In this document: piece by piece, positions 4,985 to 7,992 of the stretch
Layout of the letters: every line of letters starts with the position of its first letter
How positions within the stretch are numbered: position 1 is the stretch's first letter
Assembly: GCA_021153265.1 (NCBI GenBank)
Contig: JAGKTU010000097.1
Coordinates: 1-7,992 of the forward strand
Direction of reading: 5' to 3'
Length of the DNA stretch: 7,992 nt
From: Clostridia bacterium
GTDB lineage: Bacteria; Bacillota; Clostridia; Oscillospirales; Oscillospiraceae
Notes under the pieces: model-generated
Seen by the model: only the letters and a program-made list of their open reading frames with translations
Told to the model about the DNA's origin: nothing
The model's database searches: none
Program-made: the position numbers and the translations under genes

Positions 4985-7264
4985 ATGGAAGAAAGAAGAA
5001 GACCCGGACAGCCCGGTGCCGGTGATCCCCGGCGTCAGCGGCCTGCCCAGCGTCCCGATGCCCAGCGAAGAGCCCCTGCTGAGGGTGCGTCCAGACCCCG
5101 TCCCGAGGGTGCGCCCAGACCACGTCCCGAAGGTGCGCCCAGACCCCGTCCCGAGGGCGCTCAGAGAGCGCGGCAGCCCGGTGAAGCTCCCCGCAGCGCA
5201 CAGCGCAGCACCAATCCCCGGCGCCGTCCCCAGAAAAAGGAATCCATCCTGAAGAAATACAACATCAACATCAAGCAGTTCCCCATCCCCGGCTGGATCT
5301 TCCTGCCTCTGATGGTGCTGTTCTGCGAGCTGCATGTGTTCTTCTGGACAATGGAGGAGTTTAACTTCATCTGGCTTCTGACGGTGGTGATGTTCAGCCT
5401 TGGACTGGGCTTCCTGCTGTCGCTGATCACCAGCCTGCTGCCCCCGAAGGCGGCAAAGTGGACCACAGTGGGCATTTCCTTTGTGCTTTTGGTGGTGTAC
5501 ATCGGTGAATACTTCATCCAGCAGTCCTTCGGCACCTTCATGGCTGTGGGCACCATCCTTGCCGGCGGCGAGGGCGTGGCGACGGACTACCGCCATGTGG
5601 TCATCAATATCATCATCACCAACCTCTGGCGAATTTTCTATATGCTGCTGCCCGTGATCCTCTATGCCGTCTTTGCAAAGCCGGATCAGTCCGACTGGAA
5701 GCAGCGGCTGCTCATTGCGGCAGACGCGGTGCTGCTGTATGTGGTGGGCTTTGGCATCATCTATGCCGCCGAGTCCGATGTTTCCAAGCTGAATGTTACC
5801 TACGAATTCACCTCTGCTACCCGGGCCTTTGGCCTGCAGATGGCCTTCGTGCTGGATGCCGCACAGAGTGCGGACACCGGTGTGTCCTTCGAGCAGATGG
5901 ATTACGAGCAGCAGGACGCTGCGACCTTGCCCTCCGGATTTGAAAATCCCGAGCGGCCTGTGGTCATCGAACCCCATACCATGGGGCTGGACTTTGCCGC
6001 TCTGGCGGAAGATGAGTCCGATGGCAACATCAAAAAGCTCCACGAGTATATCGCATCCCAGACACCCACCAACACCAACGCCTATACGGGTCTCTTTAAG
6101 GGCAAGAATCTGATCTTCATCACCGCGGAGGCCTTCTGCGGCGAGATCGTGGATCCCGAGCTGACGCCTGCCCTGTACCGTCTGATCCACGAGGGTATCT
6201 ACTTCTCTGACTACTACCAGCCCGCTTGGGGCGCCGGTACCATCGGCGGTGAGTATACCAATGTGGTGGGTCTGATGCCCGTCAACGGCAAGTGCATGCA
6301 GGAGGCCAACCAGCAGGATCTGTTCTTCACCATCGGTAATCAGCTCCAAAAGGAAGGCTATGCCTCCGGCGCTTACCACAATAACACCTACACCTACTAC
6401 GACCGCAATACCACCCATACCTATCTGGGCTACGATGTCTACGTCGGTTACGGCAACGGTATGGAGAACGGCGTCAGCAAGAACTGGCCCCAGAGCGACC
6501 TGGAGATGTTCCAGTACATCATTCCCCAGTATCTGGAGCAGAGTAAACCCTTCAGCCTGTACTTCATGAGCGTGTCCGGCCACTCCAACTACAGCCGCGG
6601 CGGCAACGCCATGTCCCGGAAGAATTATTCCATCGTGGAGGATCTGGATTACTCCGAGCAGCTCAAGTGCTATATCGCAGCCAATCTGGAGCTGGAGTAC
6701 GCACTGCAGTTTACACTGAATGCGCTGGAAGAGGCCGGTAAGGCTGATGACACCGTCATCGTCATCTCCGCCGACCACTACCCCTACGGTCTGGAAAAGA
6801 GCAGCGCATGGGGCAACGATGAGGAATATCTGGACGAGCTGTTCGGAGAGACTTGTGACAGCGAGTTCGTCCGCGACCAGAACGCACTGGTCATCTGGAG
6901 CGGCTGCGTAGAGGATATGAACATCGAGGTGTCCGCCCCCACCTACTCTCTGGATATCCTGCCCACATTGTCCAACCTCTTCGGCGTGGAGTATGACTCC
7001 CGTCTGATGGTGGGCCGTGACGTGTTCTCCACCGACGAGGCCATTATCTTCTTCGGCGGCGCGGGCAGCTGGAAGACCGAAAAGGGTACCTACTCCAGCC
7101 GCAACAACAAGTTCACCCCCGCTGAGGGCGTGGAAGTGGAAGATGGCTATGTCAAGCGTATCAACACCATCGTCCGCAACAAGATCTCTTATTGTAAGAA
7201 TGTGGCGAAGTACGACTACTTTAACTATGTGGCCGATGCATTGAAAGATGCCAAGGGCGAATAA
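4985..7264 (+). CDS. LTA synthase family membrane sulfatase-fold phosphoglycerol transferase
   Basis: A polytopic membrane enzyme of the alkaline phosphatase/sulfatase fold. Relatives such as LtaS move glycerol-phosphate from phosphatidylglycerol onto lipoteichoic acid or other envelope glycans outside the cell. Layout of the 759 residues: a cytosolic Arg/Pro-rich tail (1-86, 22 Arg) containing an RPRPEGAP repeat; five predicted membrane helices (about 103-120, 128-150, 158-178, 206-230, 241-261), the number seen in LtaS; a linker; then an extracellular catalytic domain from about 370. Catalytic residues by comparison with Staphylococcus LtaS: Glu382 in ITAEAF, nucleophile Thr419 in WGAGTIGGEY, Asp597 and His598 in ISADHYP as manganese ligands, and His533 in SGHSNYS; YYDRN (471-475) matches the substrate-binding Trp-x-Arg region with Tyr for Trp. 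All key residues are present, so it should be active. The exact product (lipoteichoic acid, another polymer, or a primase role) cannot be told. It is last in the holB-ricT unit and is followed by a strong terminator. Confidence 0.9.
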   Translation: MEERRRPGQPGAGDPRRQRPAQRPDAQRRAPAEGASRPRPEGAPRPRPEGAPRPRPEGAQRARQPGEAPRSAQRSTNPRRRPQKKESILKKYNINIKQFPIPGWIFLPLMVLFCELHVFFWTMEEFNFIWLLTVVMFSLGLGFLLSLITSLLPPKAAKWTTVGISFVLLVVYIGEYFIQQSFGTFMAVGTILAGGEGVATDYRHVVINIIITNLWRIFYMLLPVILYAVFAKPDQSDWKQRLLIAADAVLLYVVGFGIIYAAESDVSKLNVTYEFTSATRAFGLQMAFVLDAAQSADTGVSFEQMDYEQQDAATLPSGFENPERPVVIEPHTMGLDFAALAEDESDGNIKKLHEYIASQTPTNTNAYTGLFKGKNLIFITAEAFCGEIVDPELTPALYRLIHEGIYFSDYYQPAWGAGTIGGEYTNVVGLMPVNGKCMQEANQQDLFFTIGNQLQKEGYASGAYHNNTYTYYDRNTTHTYLGYDVYVGYGNGMENGVSKNWPQSDLEMFQYIIPQYLEQSKPFSLYFMSVSGHSNYSRGGNAMSRKNYSIVEDLDYSEQLKCYIAANLELEYALQFTLNALEEAGKADDTVIVISADHYPYGLEKSSAWGNDEEYLDELFGETCDSEFVRDQNALVIWSGCVEDMNIEVSAPTYSLDILPTLSNLFGVEYDSRLMVGRDVFSTDEAIIFFGGAGSWKTEKGTYSSRNNKFTPAEGVEVEDGYVKRINTIVRNKISYCKNVAKYDYFNYVADALKDAKGE
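5081..5152 (+). repeat. Three tandem 24-bp in-frame repeats in the LTA synthase N-terminus
   Basis: Units at 5081-5104, 5105-5128 and 5129-5152 differ by only one or two bases each; the core is CCAGACCCCGTCCCGA. A fourth partial unit begins at 5153. Each encodes eight residues of the EGAPRPRP type (residues 33-56). The length is a multiple of three, so gain or loss of a unit keeps the frame and would only lengthen or shorten the cytosolic tail. Confidence 0.92.
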
Positions 7265-7277
7265 ATCCATCATGAGC

Positions 7278-7312
7278 GCAGCGTCCGGGATTTCCCCGGA
7301 CGCTGCTTTTTT
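7278..7312 (+). terminator. Rho-independent terminator after the LTA synthase gene
   Basis: A perfect 12-bp stem, GCAGCGTCCGGG (7278-7289) with CCCGGACGCTGC (7295-7306), has a 5-base loop and is followed by six T (7307-7312). It lies 13 bases after the stop codon and ends the holB-ricT-LTA synthase unit. Confidence 0.95.
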
Positions 7313-7347
7313 GTGATTTGGTCACGGAAATGCTCCTGAAAAGAGGG

Positions 7348-7353
7348 TATACT
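7348..7353 (+). promoter_or_regulatory. Probable -10 box of the thioredoxin promoter
   Basis: TATACT (5 of 6 to TATAAT) lies between the terminator and the thioredoxin gene, where a promoter is required. No good -35 is seen at normal spacing: 17 bases upstream reads CGGAAA, and TTGGTC at 7318 is too far. This suggests activator dependence or another sigma factor. The start would be near 7360. Confidence 0.5.
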
Positions 7354-7372
7354 AAAGAAAAAACACAGAAAT

Positions 7373-7376
7373 GGAG
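7373..7376 (+). promoter_or_regulatory. Ribosome binding site (GGAG) deciding the thioredoxin start
   Basis: GGAG lies 9 bases before ATG 7386 and overlaps an earlier in-frame ATG at 7371, which has no ribosome binding site of its own. The start at 7386, or 7389 just after it, is preferred over 7371. Confidence 0.6.
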
Positions 7377-7385
7377 CGGTCGGAT

Positions 7386-7703
7386 ATGATGAAAATGAAC
7401 CAGAAAGTTTTTGAAGAGCAGGTTTTGGCCGGGAATAAGCCCGTTTTGGTGGAATTCTGGGCGCCTTGGTGTGTCTACTGCCGCCGCATCGCCCCGGCAC
7501 TGGAAAAGCTGGCGCAGCAGCAGGAAAACCTGATCGTCGGTCAGGTGAACATCGACGAAGAACCTCTGCTGGCAAACCGGGAACATATCGAAGTGATCCC
7601 CACCTTCGTGCTGTATGAGAACGGGCAGGCGCTGGGTTCCATCGTGGCGCCGGAGTCCAAGGCACGGATCGAGGAATTTATCCGGGAAACGTTAGGTTAT
7701 TGA
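7386..7703 (+). CDS. trxA: Thioredoxin with CVYC active site
   Basis: A small cytoplasmic dithiol protein that reduces disulfides and is recharged by thioredoxin reductase, whose gene follows directly. It has 105 residues from the chosen start, the normal single-domain thioredoxin length. The fold signatures are clear: PVLVEFWAPWC (19-29), the redox pair Cys29 and Cys32, QVNIDEEP (52-59), and the cis-proline loop VIPTF with Pro71, then YENGQALG. The active site reads WCVYC instead of the usual WCGPC. Replacing the proline before the second cysteine is known to change redox potential and stability in this family, and a tyrosine there recalls the CPYC of glutaredoxins. Reduction by the neighbouring reductase is inferred from the 10-base gap. 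The starts at 7371 and 7389 are alternatives that would change only the first few residues. Confidence 0.93.
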   Translation: MMKMNQKVFEEQVLAGNKPVLVEFWAPWCVYCRRIAPALEKLAQQQENLIVGQVNIDEEPLLANREHIEVIPTFVLYENGQALGSIVAPESKARIEEFIRETLGY

Positions 7704-7708
7704 GGTGA
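7702..7708 (+). promoter_or_regulatory. Ribosome binding site of thioredoxin reductase, overlapping the trxA stop
   Basis: GAGGTGA lies 5 bases before ATG 7714 and shares bases with the TGA stop of trxA (7701-7703). This implies translational coupling of the two genes. Confidence 0.82.
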
Positions 7709-7713
7709 AGAAT

Positions 7714-7992
7714 ATGAAGATCTATGACATGCTCATCATCGGCGGCGGCCCCGGCGGATATACCGCCGCTCTCTATGCCGCCCGGGCAGGCCTCAGCGCC
7801 GTGGTGCTGGAGAAGCTCTCCGCCGGCGGCCAGATGGCGCTGACCACCCAAATTGACAATTATCCCGGTTTTCCCGAGGGTATCGACGGCTTCACCCTTG
7901 GCATGCAGATGCAGGAGAGCGCCGAGAAGTTCGGTGGCGCTCCCTCGAAAATGGCCTACCTTTTTGATGTAATCGATCACAGTGGTGAGAAT
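7714..7992 (+). CDS. trxB: Thioredoxin-disulfide reductase, N-terminal part (runs off the window)
   Basis: A flavoprotein that passes electrons from NADPH to thioredoxin. Only 93 residues are visible, against about 300-320 for the full enzyme, so the CxxC redox centre and the NADPH domain are not seen. The FAD-binding N-terminus is clear: MLIIGGGPGGYTAALYAARAG (6-26) with the dinucleotide-binding glycines 10, 12 and 15, then GGQMALT (38-44) and IDNYPGFPEGIDG (47-59), all typical of the TrxB family. After AEKFGG (70-75), where relatives continue with a short beta segment, the translation reads APSKMAYLFDVIDHSGEN, which I cannot match to the family; the frame stays open. It lies 10 bases after trxA and is probably in the same transcript. 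A ferredoxin- or F420-dependent variant cannot be excluded from this fragment. Confidence 0.9.
   Translation, partial: MKIYDMLIIGGGPGGYTAALYAARAGLSAVVLEKLSAGGQMALTTQIDNYPGFPEGIDGFTLGMQMQESAEKFGGAPSKMAYLFDVIDHSGEN

Noticed and set aside
4649..7273. An 874-codon open frame on the - strand opposite the LTA synthase gene
   Set aside because: The translation is a shadow: His/Gln/Gly-rich with long stretches of no domain character, while the + strand has intact catalytic motifs and a ribosome binding site. High GC and codon bias remove stop codons from this antisense frame.
7313..7325. GTGA-TTTGG-TCAC inverted repeat as an operator before trxA
   Set aside because: Four-base arms are expected by chance, and there is no second copy to support a binding site.

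Overview
The window is a GC-rich, gene-dense stretch with every convincing gene on the + strand. It looks like a chromosome of a Clostridia-class Firmicute, most likely an Oscillospiraceae/Ruminococcaceae-type gut anaerobe. The reasons are strong AGGAGG-type ribosome binding sites, the holB-ricT gene order shared with Bacillus and Clostridia, a family II pyrophosphatase with CBS and DRTGG regulatory domains, and an intergenic palindromic repeat that I recall as common in Faecalibacterium-like genomes. The taxonomic call is inference; no rRNA or other marker is present.

Layout: (1) bases 3-800 hold the 3' part of a type I L-asparaginase. (2) Thirty bases later, 831-2444 encodes a CBS/DRTGG-regulated manganese-dependent inorganic pyrophosphatase, probably co-transcribed with it. 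(3) Bases 2445-2703 (259 bp) hold a multi-hairpin repeat of about 100 bp, an AT-rich stretch and a near-consensus promoter. (4) That promoter drives holB (DNA polymerase III delta-prime, 2704-3654), ricT (PSP1-domain iron-sulfur protein, 3698-4945) and an LTA-synthase-like membrane phosphoglycerol transferase (4985-7264). A perfect 12-bp-stem terminator at 7278-7312 closes the unit. (5) A new unit starts near 7350 with a small thioredoxin carrying a CVYC active site (7386-7703), followed at once by the start of thioredoxin reductase (7714 to the window end).

The genes are mostly housekeeping: asparagine catabolism, pyrophosphate homeostasis, replication clamp loading, RNA processing and development, envelope polymer synthesis, and thiol redox. 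I do not see a new multi-gene system. The points most worth a second look are the arginine/proline-rich disordered tails lying back to back at the end of RicT and the start of the LTA synthase (with three copies of a 24-bp in-frame repeat), the intergenic palindromic element, the atypical thioredoxin active site, and the loss of family resemblance in the last 50 or so bases of the thioredoxin reductase fragment.
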